Shown here piece by piece: positions 17,400 through 26,710 of a stretch of DNA of 64,000 nucleotides. The stretch comes from JAEUMY01 sp031394355 (GTDB lineage Bacteria; Pseudomonadota; Gammaproteobacteria; Burkholderiales; Usitatibacteraceae): the NCBI GenBank assembly GCA_031394355.1, contig JANNSU010000074.1, positions 1 to 64,000 of the forward strand. The letters run 5' to 3'. Numbering within the stretch: the stretch's first letter is position 1; every line of letters begins with the position of its first letter. The notes below the pieces were generated by a model, which saw only the letters and a list, made by a program, of their open reading frames with translations, had not been told where the DNA came from and made no database searches. A program made the translations under genes and the position numbers.

Positions 17400-18932
17400 T
17401 CAACGCTTGTTGTCCACCTCAAATCGCATCGCGATCCAGTCCGTGCCCTTTTTCACGGCCCGGTTCAGCCGGACGCGAAAGTGCGTGTTCCGCGTCGGAA
17501 TCTCGAACGTGCTGCGGGCAGCAAATTCCGCCTGGCGCAGCACCAGGAAATCTCGCTTGGCCTCGTTGTCGCTGCCGGGCAGGTACATGGCATGCAGTGT
17601 CTCGGCGGCTGTCGCAGGGGCACCGGTGCGCTCCAGGCGAACGGGTAGCGCGCGGTTCGAGAGCAGCTCGATGCCGATGAGGGTCTGACCCTGTACCCGA
17701 TTGGTGAGTTTGCGCACGATGCTGCCCACTGCCCAGGGTTTGTCAGGCGACGAACGCAGGCCGATGAGTGTCTGCAGCGGGATGACATCACCGGTGGCGC
17801 GGTCAACCAGCAGGCCAAGGCCGCTCCGGCTGATGTCATGCACGGCCCATGGCGGCGTGCTGGAATCCGGATCAGCCACAAGTGGTTCGAGGGACAGGGA
17901 GGAAGCCGATTGCTGACTTACGGCCGTTGCATTCACGGCGTCCAGCACCGCGTCATAGCCGAGCACGACGTACAGTGACTGATCCTTCACCGGTGTACGT
18001 TCCGAAATGCGGTTGCCACTTTGCGCGAGAATATTGTTGTAGAGGCGCTCGATGGCGGAGAGTACGGCGGCGTGCTCTTCCACCGGAATCTGGCTTGCGA
18101 CACCCAGACCGAGATACTGATGGCCTTTCCTTAGCTCGTTCTTCACTTCCTCGATCTGTCCGCGCAAGGCGTCTGACCGGAGATAGCGGATGGAATCGCC
18201 CTTGACCGCTGGCGTCACCACATGAAAGCCGGCATGTTCTGCGAGATCGACATAGACAAGATGCGATCGCGGCTGCACTTCGGTTTCCAATGAGTAGTCG
18301 AGACACCACGCCGAGAGCCAGCCTTCGGCAATTTCAATCTGCGCCGGCGTGAGGCTGCCCGGATTGATGATGTCCAGCACCAGCGCACGCAGGTAGAGCG
18401 CCTGGATGGAAGGGTTGTACGGCGCCTCGCTGCCATAAAGATCCAGCGGCTGATGGTGATAGCCCTGTTGCTCGGCGAGATAGTAGAGCGCGTGCAGCTC
18501 AGACCAGGAGCTGCCTTTCAGCGTCTCATGCAGGAAGTAACTCCATTTCACGAGCGCGGCGAAGCTGCCGATGGCGTGTCCCGTCGCGAGTCGCAGGCGG
18601 ATGTCATCCTCGGCCGAGGTGTGCCAGTCATCCTTGCGAAACACGTAGCGCTGAAAGGTGCTCGCAAAATGCGACTGCACCAGCTGGATCTGCTTGGCGA
18701 ACCCGTCGCTCGCCGCACGAGTGGTCTCTTCGCTGCTGCTGACAAAGTAGCCGGGCAGGGCTTCCTGCACCAGCATCGTGAAGTGCGATTTCGCGGCGAG
18801 CAGCTGGTCGAGCTTTTCCACGAGGAACGGGCCGTCCCGGTTTCCCAGTACCGACAGCGTCGACAGGATCGCAATGCAGTCCTTTGAATCGGTCAGCCCG
18901 CGAATATTCGCAATGGGATTCACGTTGCTCAT
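17400..18932 (-). CDS. Probable PilZ-domain protein coupled to the FimV-like gene
   Basis: The 510-residue product has a long helical region (~20-330) and then a stretch resembling a PilZ domain (PPWAVHDISRSGLGLLVDRATGDVIPLQ, then GSIVRKLTNRVQGQTLIGIELLS). The DxSxxG part is clear, but the upstream RxxxR of c-di-GMP binders is not, so ligand binding is uncertain. The start at 18932 overlaps the FimV-like stop (ATGA) and has GCAGGA just upstream. A much longer open frame upstream is only the other frame of that gene. Its position suggests a role in polar or pilus-linked processes. An exact palindrome is read as ANIR at residues ~9-12. Confidence 0.72.
   Translation of the reverse strand: MSNVNPIANIRGLTDSKDCIAILSTLSVLGNRDGPFLVEKLDQLLAAKSHFTMLVQEALPGYFVSSSEETTRAASDGFAKQIQLVQSHFASTFQRYVFRKDDWHTSAEDDIRLRLATGHAIGSFAALVKWSYFLHETLKGSSWSELHALYYLAEQQGYHHQPLDLYGSEAPYNPSIQALYLRALVLDIINPGSLTPAQIEIAEGWLSAWCLDYSLETEVQPRSHLVYVDLAEHAGFHVVTPAVKGDSIRYLRSDALRGQIEEVKNELRKGHQYLGLGVASQIPVEEHAAVLSAIERLYNNILAQSGNRISERTPVKDQSLYVVLGYDAVLDAVNATAVSQQSASSLSLEPLVADPDSSTPPWAVHDISRSGLGLLVDRATGDVIPLQTLIGLRSSPDKPWAVGSIVRKLTNRVQGQTLIGIELLSNRALPVRLERTGAPATAAETLHAMYLPGSDNEAKRDFLVLRQAEFAARSTFEIPTRNTHFRVRLNRAVKKGTDWIAMRFEVDNKR
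18900..18911. repeat. Iterated palindrome GCGAATATTCGC
   Basis: Exact 12-mer inside the N-terminal codons of the PilZ-like gene, read as PIANIRG. Confidence 0.9.
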
Positions 18933-21388
18933 TCCTGCACCGCCAGCAGCGGTCGCGAAAGGTCGGGTACGTGCACGCCGTGTTCTGCCATCAAGCTCTG
19001 GCGCAGCTCGATCATGAGTACATCCGAAGTGAAGTCCATCGGTACATTGAGCCAGTTCTCGCTGATGGCGTCGAAGTCGGCATCCATCGGCACGCCGAGA
19101 CGACCCAGCGAAGCCGAGTACAGCGGCTGACCCGGATCGAGATCCCGACCGATGTACTGAACCTTTGGCCACGCGTCGGTCCCGCCGTGAACATTCTTGA
19201 AGCGGGCGGCCAGCTCACCGAATTCCGTGATGCGCCCTTCCAATCGATAGATCTCGAACAGTGCTAGCCAGAATCGCAGTTGACCCGGTCGTTCCTCAAA
19301 GGCGTAGGTCAGCAGTTCCGAGGCTCGTTGCAGCTGGTTCTCCTCATAGTGGTGCCGGGCCGCATCGATGATGGAATCCGGCTCATCGACGGAAATGCTG
19401 CGATGGGCCAGCTCCGGGAACCGCTCTTCCATGTAGCGTTGGCGGCGGGACTTGTCCTCGCCGAAGTCATCGCCTAAGACAAAGTCGACAGAGGTCGCGG
19501 GACGGGTGTCGAGCTCAAGCGAGGCAGCTGAACCGTCGAAGAGATCATGCGCCGGCACGGCAGCCATCTCTGCACGGGGAGGGGTGTGAGGCGTCGGGTG
19601 GTTGGGCTGCTTGGGGTTGGCAGGCTGCGGGAGGTCTTCCCAGAGGTCGTCTTCGACCGGACTGCTCTTGTCATCTTCCCGCAGAAAACTGGACGTGTGG
19701 GTCGCTGCGGGCTGTGGTGTTGCACGACCCTCGCTGGGCGCAGCGTCAGTGGTGCGCCGCACGGGCTGTTTCGCCCCATCTCCTCGTGCCCAGCGCAGCC
19801 CGAACCATCCAAGCAGGAGGATCACGGCCCCGACAAGACCCAGGAAGAGTGTTGATGTCCAGAAGGGTGTGTCCGGCGCAGGAGCAGGTTCTGAAGACGG
19901 GGCTGACGGTGCGGCTGCCATTGCTGGAGGCGCTTCGGGCTTGGTGGCAGGTGTGTCAACCTTTGCGGCGGGTGCTTCAACCTTTGCAGAAGGTGTGGCG
20001 ACGCTTGCTGGCTGTGCAAGAGTCTCCGGCAGAGGCTTTGGCGGCTCGACTTTTGCTGTGCCGGGCGCGGCAGGCGGCGAGGTCACAGCCGCTGTCGCCG
20101 CTGCCGGTTTCGCTGGCGCAGGTGTTGCTGTCGTTGCGGGTAGCTGTGTTGCGGTGGAAAGCTTGAGTTGCATGTCACTCAGCCGACCTTCCAGCTGCTT
20201 TACCGCATGGCGCAAGGCCAGCAAGGCAGCCACCTGGTCATCCCCATCCAGCAGCAATTGCTTGTCGCGCAAGCTCGCACGGGTTGCCTCGGATACACCC
20301 TTGCTGCGCGACAGATCCATCTCGGCTGACGATAGTCGCAATGAGAAACCACTTGTTGGCTTGTCAACTTTCGGTTGCGCTGTCAGTGGGGGCGCGGGTG
20401 ACTGATTTACCTTTCCGGGATCGGGACGTGCCGAGGACTGCAGAGACGCCGAGGGCGAGGTATCCGTGTTCCGACGAGCCGGAGCAGGCGGTGCCGCTGC
20501 GGAAGCACGGGATGATGCGGTGACAACTGCCTTCTTTGGAAGCGAAGGCTCGCCGTCAGCCTTGCGGGGAAGCACCCTGGCAACTTGCCCCGAAGTGATT
20601 TCCGCAGATGTCTCGCTTGTCGGATCGATCCGGGGACTCAGGTTCGCCAGTGCTACCAGGTCGGGGAGCGTGATCTGCAGGCCGGCAGGCAAGGCGTCGC
20701 CATCCCCCGGCAAGCTGGTCGAATTGACTTCCCTGAGACGCTTGATGAATGCACTGCGCATCTTCGCCGAGCGTGGGTAGATCCCCTTGGCGATACGATT
20801 CAACGTATCGCTTTTGCCTGTGACCCAACGCATGCCCGGCTGGCCCGGGGTCGCGACGCCAGCTGCGCTGCGAGTCGCAGGCAGGGGAGTCTGCACCGGT
20901 GTGTTTGCCGACGGGCTTGAAAGTGTCTGGACCACACCCTGCTGTTGAATGATGACCGCGGGCGCGGTCAAGGACGGCACGGCGAGGTCATACGTGCGCA
21001 CGACGGGTGAGGGCTGGCCCTCACATCGCAGCGTCACTTCCATCGTGAGATAGGGTGTCTCGATGGCGTCATCCGTCCGGATGACCAAAGTCCTCTCGCT
21101 CAGCGATTCGTCAAGGCGGAAACGGCGCGGTGACAGCGGCATGAGCGCCCGATCACCGGCGCGCACGCTGAAGCAGCCGAGGTCAACGGGCTCTTGCCGA
21201 GTTGCCAGCACAGCAATGCGCACATCCAGCGGCTGGCTGAGGAAGGAGCGTACGTCTGCGTCGCCCAACGTGGCGCTGAGCGCAGGCAGGCTCGCCCACA
21301 ACGGTGCCAGCAGCAGCATGCGAAGGCAGCGGGACCGCGCAACAGTGAGTGTCCCGACCCCATGGTTCGGGCGTGCAGTCATTTCCAT
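18929..21388 (-). CDS. FimV/HubP-type polar scaffold protein
   Basis: An 819-residue protein with the FimV/HubP layout. A signal-like hydrophobic N terminus (~20-38) leads to a periplasmic region opening with ATLGDADVRSFLSQPLDVRI. A LysM-like segment follows (RWVTGKSDTLNRIAKGIYP to LPAGLQITLP). A Pro/Ala/Thr-rich linker with a short coiled coil precedes one membrane helix (TLFLGLVGAVILLLGWFGLRW). The C-terminal cytoplasmic domain is acidic and TPR-like (ASELLTYAFEERPGQLRFWLALFEIYRLEGR). Family members bind peptidoglycan and organise the cell pole and type IV pili. It lies between the DUF4124 and PilZ-like genes. An ATG two codons later is an alternative start. Confidence 0.85.
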   Translation of the reverse strand: MEMTARPNHGVGTLTVARSRCLRMLLLAPLWASLPALSATLGDADVRSFLSQPLDVRIAVLATRQEPVDLGCFSVRAGDRALMPLSPRRFRLDESLSERTLVIRTDDAIETPYLTMEVTLRCEGQPSPVVRTYDLAVPSLTAPAVIIQQQGVVQTLSSPSANTPVQTPLPATRSAAGVATPGQPGMRWVTGKSDTLNRIAKGIYPRSAKMRSAFIKRLREVNSTSLPGDGDALPAGLQITLPDLVALANLSPRIDPTSETSAEITSGQVARVLPRKADGEPSLPKKAVVTASSRASAAAPPAPARRNTDTSPSASLQSSARPDPGKVNQSPAPPLTAQPKVDKPTSGFSLRLSSAEMDLSRSKGVSEATRASLRDKQLLLDGDDQVAALLALRHAVKQLEGRLSDMQLKLSTATQLPATTATPAPAKPAAATAAVTSPPAAPGTAKVEPPKPLPETLAQPASVATPSAKVEAPAAKVDTPATKPEAPPAMAAAPSAPSSEPAPAPDTPFWTSTLFLGLVGAVILLLGWFGLRWARGDGAKQPVRRTTDAAPSEGRATPQPAATHTSSFLREDDKSSPVEDDLWEDLPQPANPKQPNHPTPHTPPRAEMAAVPAHDLFDGSAASLELDTRPATSVDFVLGDDFGEDKSRRQRYMEERFPELAHRSISVDEPDSIIDAARHHYEENQLQRASELLTYAFEERPGQLRFWLALFEIYRLEGRITEFGELAARFKNVHGGTDAWPKVQYIGRDLDPGQPLYSASLGRLGVPMDADFDAISENWLNVPMDFTSDVLMIELRQSLMAEHGVHVPDLSRPLLAVQE

Positions 21389-21433
21389 TCTTGTGCGGCG
21401 GGTTCTCGAATCGGCCCGCCTGCGGGATAAACC

Positions 21434-21886
21434 TTATTTGCAGTTTTCGGCGATCAGCTTGCGTAACCGTGCGGCCTCTGCAATCAATTGTTCGTCGCTC
21501 ATCAGAGCCTGGTCGCCGTTGGCGTCGGTTGTCGTCACACGGCCGCCATTTTCCATGACCTTCAGCTGAGAGCGGGTGCTGCGACAATATTCCTCGTTTT
21601 CTTTGGCAGCCTTGGCTTCGTCTTCAGCGGTCTTCGCCTTGTTGGCGTCCGCGACATTTGCCTTGGCTTTCTCGGGTGTCTTCGTTGCAGCCCCAGCTGG
21701 CGCCGCGGGCGACGACGTTGCAGAATTTATTTTTGTGACCTCGGCCTTGCCAGCGCCGGGCGCGGGCGGTTGGTCTGAATATTGGACTTTCCCGTCTTTG
21801 TCGACCCAGCGATAGACCTGGGCACCCACCGTCAGGCTGAGCAATGCCAGCAAAATGGTTGCCACCAACGCAGTTGTCCGATTCAT
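21434..21886 (-). CDS. DUF4124 domain secreted protein
   Basis: A 150-residue exported protein with a signal peptide (residues 1-22, cleavage after VGA) followed by the DUF4124 signature QVYRWVDKDGKVQYSDQPP. The middle is Ala/Lys-rich and probably disordered, and the tail contains SDEQLIAEAARLRKLIAENCK. The function is unknown. GAGGAG lies upstream of the ATG. It is the first gene of a same-strand run with the FimV-like and PilZ-like genes, with a gap of 45 bases, and is divergent from guaB. Confidence 0.88.
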   Translation of the reverse strand: MNRTTALVATILLALLSLTVGAQVYRWVDKDGKVQYSDQPPAPGAGKAEVTKINSATSSPAAPAGAATKTPEKAKANVADANKAKTAEDEAKAAKENEEYCRSTRSQLKVMENGGRVTTTDANGDQALMSDEQLIAEAARLRKLIAENCK

Positions 21887-22130
21887 CCCGCTCTCCTCAA
21901 CGATTCGCCCGGTTCCCCGACGCGTCGCTTCATTGCATTCATCGGTTAAAAATTCGAGGAAACAAATTTCCCATCAATGGGTTAGCGCGCATTCCTAATA
22001 ATCTTCGTACGTTAGCTGGAAACGGCCTTCACGTCAATCCGGGATGGGCCTTGATCTCGATCGGTCAATACCCCCGTTTTGCGAGCCGGGGCAAGGCGCG
22101 TACAATGCCGCTTTTGTCGGAGTCAAAAAC

Positions 22131-23597
22131 GTGAAAATCGCCCAAAAGGCCCTGACCTTTGACGATGTTCTGCTCGTCCCCGCGCACTCAAGCATCCTGC
22201 CGCGCGATGTCAACCTGACGACATGTCTTACCAGCGTCATCACGCTCAACCTGCCGATCCTCTCAGCGGCGATGGATACTGTCACGGAAGCCGAGCTCGC
22301 CATTGCGCTCGCGCAGGAGGGCGGTATCGGCATTCTCCACAAGAACATGAGTGCCAAGGCCCAGGCGGCCGAAGTCTCCAAGGTGAAGCGATTCGAAAGC
22401 GGCGTGGTGAAGGATCCGGTGACCATCACGCCGACCATGACTGTGCGCGAAGTCATCGCGCTGACCAAGAAGCACAAGATCTCCGGCTTGCCAGTGCTGG
22501 AGGGCAGGAAGGTCGTCGGCATCGTCACCAACCGCGATCTTCGCTTCGAAACGAAGCTGGATCAGCCGGTCAAGAACATCATGACGCCCAAGTCCAAGCT
22601 GGTCACGGTCAAGGAGGGCGCAACCCGGGCGGAAGCCATCGAGCTCATGCACAAGCACCGCATCGAACGGGTGCTGGTCATCAACAAGAATTTTGAGCTG
22701 AAGGGCCTCATCACCGTCAAGGACGTGCTGAAGTCCAGCGAGCATCCGGCGGCATCCAAGGATGATGCGGGTCGTCTGCGTGTCGGTGCGGCGGTCGGCA
22801 TCGGCGAAGGCACGGATGAGCGCGTCGAGTTGCTCGTTGAAGCCGGCGCCGACGTGCTGGTGGTCGACACCGCTCACGGTCACAGCAGGAACGTGCTGAA
22901 CCGGGTGAAGTGGGTGAAGAAGAATTTTCCCAGTGTAGAAGTCATCGGCGGCAACATTGCCACCAAGTCCGCTGCGCTGGCATTGGTGGATCATGGTGCT
23001 GACTGCGTGAAGGTAGGCATCGGCCCCGGCTCCATCTGCACCACCCGCATCGTCGCGGGTGTGGGCGTTCCGCAGATCACAGCCATTGCCAACGTGGCTG
23101 ATGCACTGGCCGGGCTGAAAAAGGTTATTCCGTGCATCGCCGATGGCGGCATCCGCTATTCCGGTGACATCGCCAAAGCCATCGCGGCGGGCGCCAATTG
23201 CGTCATGCTGGGCAGCATTTTCGCCGGCACCGAAGAGGCGCCCGGCGAGACCGAGCTGTTCCAGGGCCGTTCGTACAAGTCCTATCGCGGCATGGGCTCG
23301 GTGGGTGCGATGCAGAAGGGATCGAGCGATCGCTACTTCCAGGATCCGCAGAACAACGCCGACAAGTTCGTGCCCGAGGGCGTGGAGGGCCGGGTGCCCT
23401 ACAAAGGGCCGCTGGTCAATGTGCTGCACCAGTTGAAAGGTGGGCTGTCCGCATCGATGGGTTATCTCGGCTGCAAGACCATCGACGACATGCGCAGCAA
23501 CGCAGAGTTTGTCGAGATCACGTCGGCCGGGATACGCGAGTCGCATGTGCACGACGTGCAGATCACCAAGGAAGCACCCAACTACCGGGTGGAGTAA
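22131..23597 (+). CDS. guaB: Inosine-5'-monophosphate dehydrogenase
   Basis: The enzyme oxidises IMP to XMP with NAD, the first committed step of GMP synthesis. The chosen GTG start at 22131, with GGAG eight bases upstream, gives 488 residues, the same length as E. coli GuaB. Features include the N-terminal LTFDDVLLVPAHSSILP and two CBS domains (~residues 90-205). The catalytic loop GIGPGSICTTR holds the nucleophilic Cys (~305), and the RYFQD segment and YKGPLVNVLHQLKGGL follow. guaA lies 56 bases downstream, beyond a strong hairpin. Confidence 0.97.
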   Translation: MKIAQKALTFDDVLLVPAHSSILPRDVNLTTCLTSVITLNLPILSAAMDTVTEAELAIALAQEGGIGILHKNMSAKAQAAEVSKVKRFESGVVKDPVTITPTMTVREVIALTKKHKISGLPVLEGRKVVGIVTNRDLRFETKLDQPVKNIMTPKSKLVTVKEGATRAEAIELMHKHRIERVLVINKNFELKGLITVKDVLKSSEHPAASKDDAGRLRVGAAVGIGEGTDERVELLVEAGADVLVVDTAHGHSRNVLNRVKWVKKNFPSVEVIGGNIATKSAALALVDHGADCVKVGIGPGSICTTRIVAGVGVPQITAIANVADALAGLKKVIPCIADGGIRYSGDIAKAIAAGANCVMLGSIFAGTEEAPGETELFQGRSYKSYRGMGSVGAMQKGSSDRYFQDPQNNADKFVPEGVEGRVPYKGPLVNVLHQLKGGLSASMGYLGCKTIDDMRSNAEFVEITSAGIRESHVHDVQITKEAPNYRVE

Positions 23598-23604
23598 AAA
23601 AGGA

Positions 23605-23630
23605 AAACGCCCGGCAGATGCCGGGCGTTT
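23605..23630 (+). terminator. Hairpin between guaB and guaA
   Basis: An 11-base perfect stem (AAACGCCCGGC with GCCGGGCGTTT) closes on the 4-base loop AGAT and ends in GTTTGGTTT. It looks like a terminator with a weak U tract, so it may only partly stop transcription and lower guaA relative to guaB. Confidence 0.75.
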
Positions 23631-23653
23631 GGTTTAGGCCCATTGGAAACTTC

Positions 23654-25231
23654 ATGAACAAAATACTGATTCTGGACTTCGGATCTCAAGTGACCCAGCT
23701 CATCGCCCGACGCGTTCGTGAAGCGGGGGTCTATTCCGAGTTGCATCCTTGCGATGTCACCGACCAATTCATTCGTGACTTCAGACCGTCGGGAATCATT
23801 TTGTCGGGCAGCCACTCCTCAGTGACCGAAGCGGAAACCGCGAGAGCACCGCAGGCAGTGTTTGAAATGGGCGTGCCAGTGCTCGGCATCTGCTACGGCA
23901 TGCAGACCATGGCGGCGCAACTGGGCGGCAAGGTCGAGAACGGACTGGTACGCGAATTCGGTTATGCAGAAGTGCGGGCTCGGGGCCATTCGAAACTGCT
24001 GGAGAGCATCCAGGATCGTGTTGAGTCAGATGGCAAGGCGTTTCTCGATGTTTGGATGTCGCATGGCGACAAGGTCACGGAAATTCCGCCGGGCTTCAAG
24101 GTCATTGCCTCGAACGATTCCTGCCCCATTGCCGGCATGGCAGATGAGTCACGCAGGTTCTACGCGGTGCAGTTTCATCCCGAAGTCACGCACACGAAGC
24201 AGGGCAAGGAGATCTACGAGCGCTTCGTGCACGAGATCTGCGGACTGGGTCGGGAGTGGGACATGCCCCACTTCGTGCCCGATGCTGTTGCGAATATTCG
24301 CAAGCAGGTGGGTACGGATGAAGTGATCCTCGGCTTGTCCGGCGGTGTGGATTCGTCTGTTGCTGCAGCGCTCATCCACAAAGCCATCGGCGACCAGCTC
24401 ACCTGCGTGTTCGTTGACACCGGCTTGCTGCGTCTGAACGAGGCAGAGCAGGTCATGGAGACCTTCGGCAATCACCTCAACATGAAAGTGATTCAAGTCG
24501 ACGCCTCGGCTGATTTTCTCGGTCAACTGAAAGGCATCACCGACCCGGAAGCCAAGCGCAAGATCATCGGCCGTCTTTTCGTCGAAGTGTTCCAGCGCGA
24601 GGCGGAGAAATTACCCAAAGCCAAGTGGCTGGCACAAGGCACCATCTATCCCGACGTCATCGAAAGCGCGGGTGCGAAAACGGGCAAAGCCACCAGCATC
24701 AAGTCGCACCACAATGTCGGCGGCCTGCCGGATACGCTGCATCTGAAGCTGCTTGAACCGCTTCGTGACTTGTTCAAGGATGAGGTGCGCGCACTCGGTG
24801 TGGAACTCGGTCTGCCGCGCGAAATGGTCTACCGCCATCCTTTCCCCGGCCCCGGTCTCGGCGTGCGCATTCTGGGTGAGGTGAAGAAGGAGTACGCGGA
24901 CCTGCTCCGCCGTGCTGACGATATCTTCATCAGCGAACTGCGCAACACGAAAGATGCTGCGGGAGTGAGCTGGTACGACAAGACCTCACAGGCCTTCGCT
25001 GTGTTTCTGCCGGTGAAGAGCGTGGGTGTGATGGGCGATGGCCGCACGTATGACTACGTGGTTGCGTTGCGTGCCGTGGTGACCAGTGACTTCATGACCG
25101 CACACTGGGCAGAGCTGCCCTATGACCTGCTGGGTCGCGTGTCAAATCGCATCATCAACGAAGTGCGCGGCTTGAATCGGGTTGTCTACGACGTTTCCGG
25201 GAAACCGCCGGCGACTATTGAGTGGGAGTAA
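23654..25231 (+). CDS. guaA: GMP synthase (glutamine-hydrolysing)
   Basis: It converts XMP to GMP using ATP and glutamine-derived ammonia. The ATG at 23654 gives 525 residues, equal to E. coli GuaA. The N-terminal class I amidotransferase domain shows ILDFGSQVTQLIARRVRE, GICYGMQTMA with the catalytic Cys, and FHPEVTHT with the catalytic His. The ATP pyrophosphatase domain shows LGLSGGVDSSVAAAL. The C-terminal dimerisation domain ends in PPATIEWE, as expected. An exact 14-mer palindrome is read as ANIR in the linker (AVANIRKQVG) just before the ATPase loop. Confidence 0.97.
   Translation: MNKILILDFGSQVTQLIARRVREAGVYSELHPCDVTDQFIRDFRPSGIILSGSHSSVTEAETARAPQAVFEMGVPVLGICYGMQTMAAQLGGKVENGLVREFGYAEVRARGHSKLLESIQDRVESDGKAFLDVWMSHGDKVTEIPPGFKVIASNDSCPIAGMADESRRFYAVQFHPEVTHTKQGKEIYERFVHEICGLGREWDMPHFVPDAVANIRKQVGTDEVILGLSGGVDSSVAAALIHKAIGDQLTCVFVDTGLLRLNEAEQVMETFGNHLNMKVIQVDASADFLGQLKGITDPEAKRKIIGRLFVEVFQREAEKLPKAKWLAQGTIYPDVIESAGAKTGKATSIKSHHNVGGLPDTLHLKLLEPLRDLFKDEVRALGVELGLPREMVYRHPFPGPGLGVRILGEVKKEYADLLRRADDIFISELRNTKDAAGVSWYDKTSQAFAVFLPVKSVGVMGDGRTYDYVVALRAVVTSDFMTAHWAELPYDLLGRVSNRIINEVRGLNRVVYDVSGKPPATIEWE
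24289..24302. repeat. Iterated palindrome, full 14-mer
   Basis: Exact copy inside guaA, read as VANIRK. Confidence 0.9.
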
Positions 25232-25315
25232 CAGTGCGAGGAGTAAGAGCAGGCGGGTCTGGCAAATGCGCGCTTGCAGGTCATTGCTGGAGCGCTCCCG
25301 TCACTCAGCTGCGCG

Positions 25316-25498
25316 TCAAAGGCTGCTGCGGCTGGAGGGGGCAGGGGGTTCAACTGCCGCTTCCTGTGCGGGTCTCTCGGGCTGCGCGAGCGGTGCACGA
25401 CGCATCTTCTCGCCGTCCCACTGTTGGCCACACCAGCAACGCCCTTCCTTGTCGATGATGCAGGTTCCGCTGCCGCAGCAGCGCGTATCCGTGTTCAT
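25316..25498 (-). CDS. Small cysteine-rich protein
   Basis: A 60-residue protein whose first half is packed with Cys: CCGSGTCIID then GRCWCGQQWDGEKM, six Cys in ~22 residues. The second half is Pro/Ala-rich and probably disordered. Such a cluster suggests a metal or iron-sulfur site, but I cannot name the family. It follows the SDR gene by 34 bases on the same strand, so it is probably the last gene of the photolyase-like/DCC/SDR run. Confidence 0.65.
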   Translation of the reverse strand: MNTDTRCCGSGTCIIDKEGRCWCGQQWDGEKMRRAPLAQPERPAQEAAVEPPAPSSRSSL

Positions 25499-25532
25499 GT
25501 CCAATTCCCTTTGCACATCCCGGCCAAGGTCG

Positions 25533-26264
25533 CTACTTCACCAGCGGCCGTACAGTGGTGAAGCCGCCGTCCACGGGAATGACCTGGCCTGTCAATCGTG
25601 CCGAGGCATCACCTAGCAGCCAGGCCATCACAGCGGCCACATTGTCAGCCGTCTGAACGCCACCCAACGGATACTGGCGTGCGGCACCCTCCCGCATCGC
25701 GGGCAGCTTCAGCATGCCAGCTGTCATGGGCGTGTCGGTCATACCCGGCGCGACGGCGTTCACGCGGATGCCTTGCGGTGCGTAGGTAGCCGCCGCGCTG
25801 CGCACCAACGCTTCGACTCCGCCCTTGGCTGCGGCGATGGCTTCATGATTGGCAACACCGATTCGGGACACCACTGAACTTGCAAACACGGCAGTGCCTG
25901 GCCCACCGTTGAGCGCCATAACCCATGCCTGCAGCATGAAAACCGCACTATCCAGATTCACCCGCATGAGTTCACGATAGGCCTCCGGACGAGTGCGATG
26001 CAAGGGCGCAATGAGTGTACTGCCGACACAATGCGCCAGCATTGTCGGTGCAGCACCCAAAGTCTCCCGACACATCGTAATCGCGAGCGCGGCACCTTCG
26101 GGAGTGGTTGTGTCGGCAACAATGCGCTCGGTTGCCTCCACATCAGACAGCCGATCCGCATCGCGCCCGACAGCGGCAACTTGGCAGCCCTGGGTCAACA
26201 GATGGCGGGCCAGAGCCCGTCCGATGCCGCCATTGGCGCCAGTAATGAGGGCAATCAAGGTCAT
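25533..26264 (-). CDS. SDR family oxidoreductase
   Basis: A 243-residue short-chain dehydrogenase/reductase. The dinucleotide loop TGANGGIGRAL is at the N terminus, and the catalytic Ser lies in FASSVVSRIG. The usual YxxxK is replaced by HEAIAAAKGG: the Lys is present, but the Tyr position reads as His. The C-terminal VNAVAPGMTDTPM and TGQVIPVDGGFT are typical. The unusual active site may mean altered chemistry or loss of reductase activity. The start at 26264 follows a GGATAA site; a GTG two codons earlier is possible. It lies between the DCC and Cys-rich genes. Confidence 0.85.
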   Translation of the reverse strand: MTLIALITGANGGIGRALARHLLTQGCQVAAVGRDADRLSDVEATERIVADTTTPEGAALAITMCRETLGAAPTMLAHCVGSTLIAPLHRTRPEAYRELMRVNLDSAVFMLQAWVMALNGGPGTAVFASSVVSRIGVANHEAIAAAKGGVEALVRSAAATYAPQGIRVNAVAPGMTDTPMTAGMLKLPAMREGAARQYPLGGVQTADNVAAVMAWLLGDASARLTGQVIPVDGGFTTVRPLVK

Positions 26265-26293
26265 GTTCACTTATCCAGATATGTAATGAAGGC

Positions 26294-26710
26294 TTAGCGA
26301 GTGGAGTCGCCAGGGGCTGGTCCGGTGCGGTCCAGATGCGACACCACCCGTTGCAGTGTCGGGCGCCAGCGCAGAAAGAAGCGATAAGCGTGTTCCATCG
26401 CCCAGGCCGCACCCGGCAGACGTCCGGCACGAGCAAGCCAGCGCCAGCCCGGCAACACTGCCCACAGCGCAAGAAAAGCCTGTGCGCCGCTTAACAGCGC
26501 TCCGTCCTGGCTGCGCACGTGAAAACGGGCCAGCAGTTGCTCGCGTGTGGCACCCGGAGGAATAGGCAATGCAGCGTCGCTCACATCAGCGAAGCACACC
26601 GGCGAACTGGACTTGAGGTTGCTGTAGATGCCGATCTCACGGCGACACAGCGGGCAAGCGCCGTCAAACAGTACAGTCAGCGGTGGCGGTCCCTTTTCGG
26701 ATTCGCTCAA
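26294..26710 (-). CDS. DUF393 thiol-disulfide oxidoreductase-like (DCC family)
   Basis: A 138-residue protein with the DCC family hallmark LFDGACPLCRREIGIY near the N terminus (the CxxC resembles a thioredoxin-type active site). The helix SGAQAFLALWAVLPGWRWLA follows in the second half. The role is thought to be redox but is not established. It overlaps the photolyase-like gene by four bases (ATGA) and precedes the SDR gene by 29 bases, so the three are co-transcribed. DCC proteins often accompany photolyase-type genes. Confidence 0.88.
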   Translation of the reverse strand: MSESEKGPPPLTVLFDGACPLCRREIGIYSNLKSSSPVCFADVSDAALPIPPGATREQLLARFHVRSQDGALLSGAQAFLALWAVLPGWRWLARAGRLPGAAWAMEHAYRFFLRWRPTLQRVVSHLDRTGPAPGDSTR

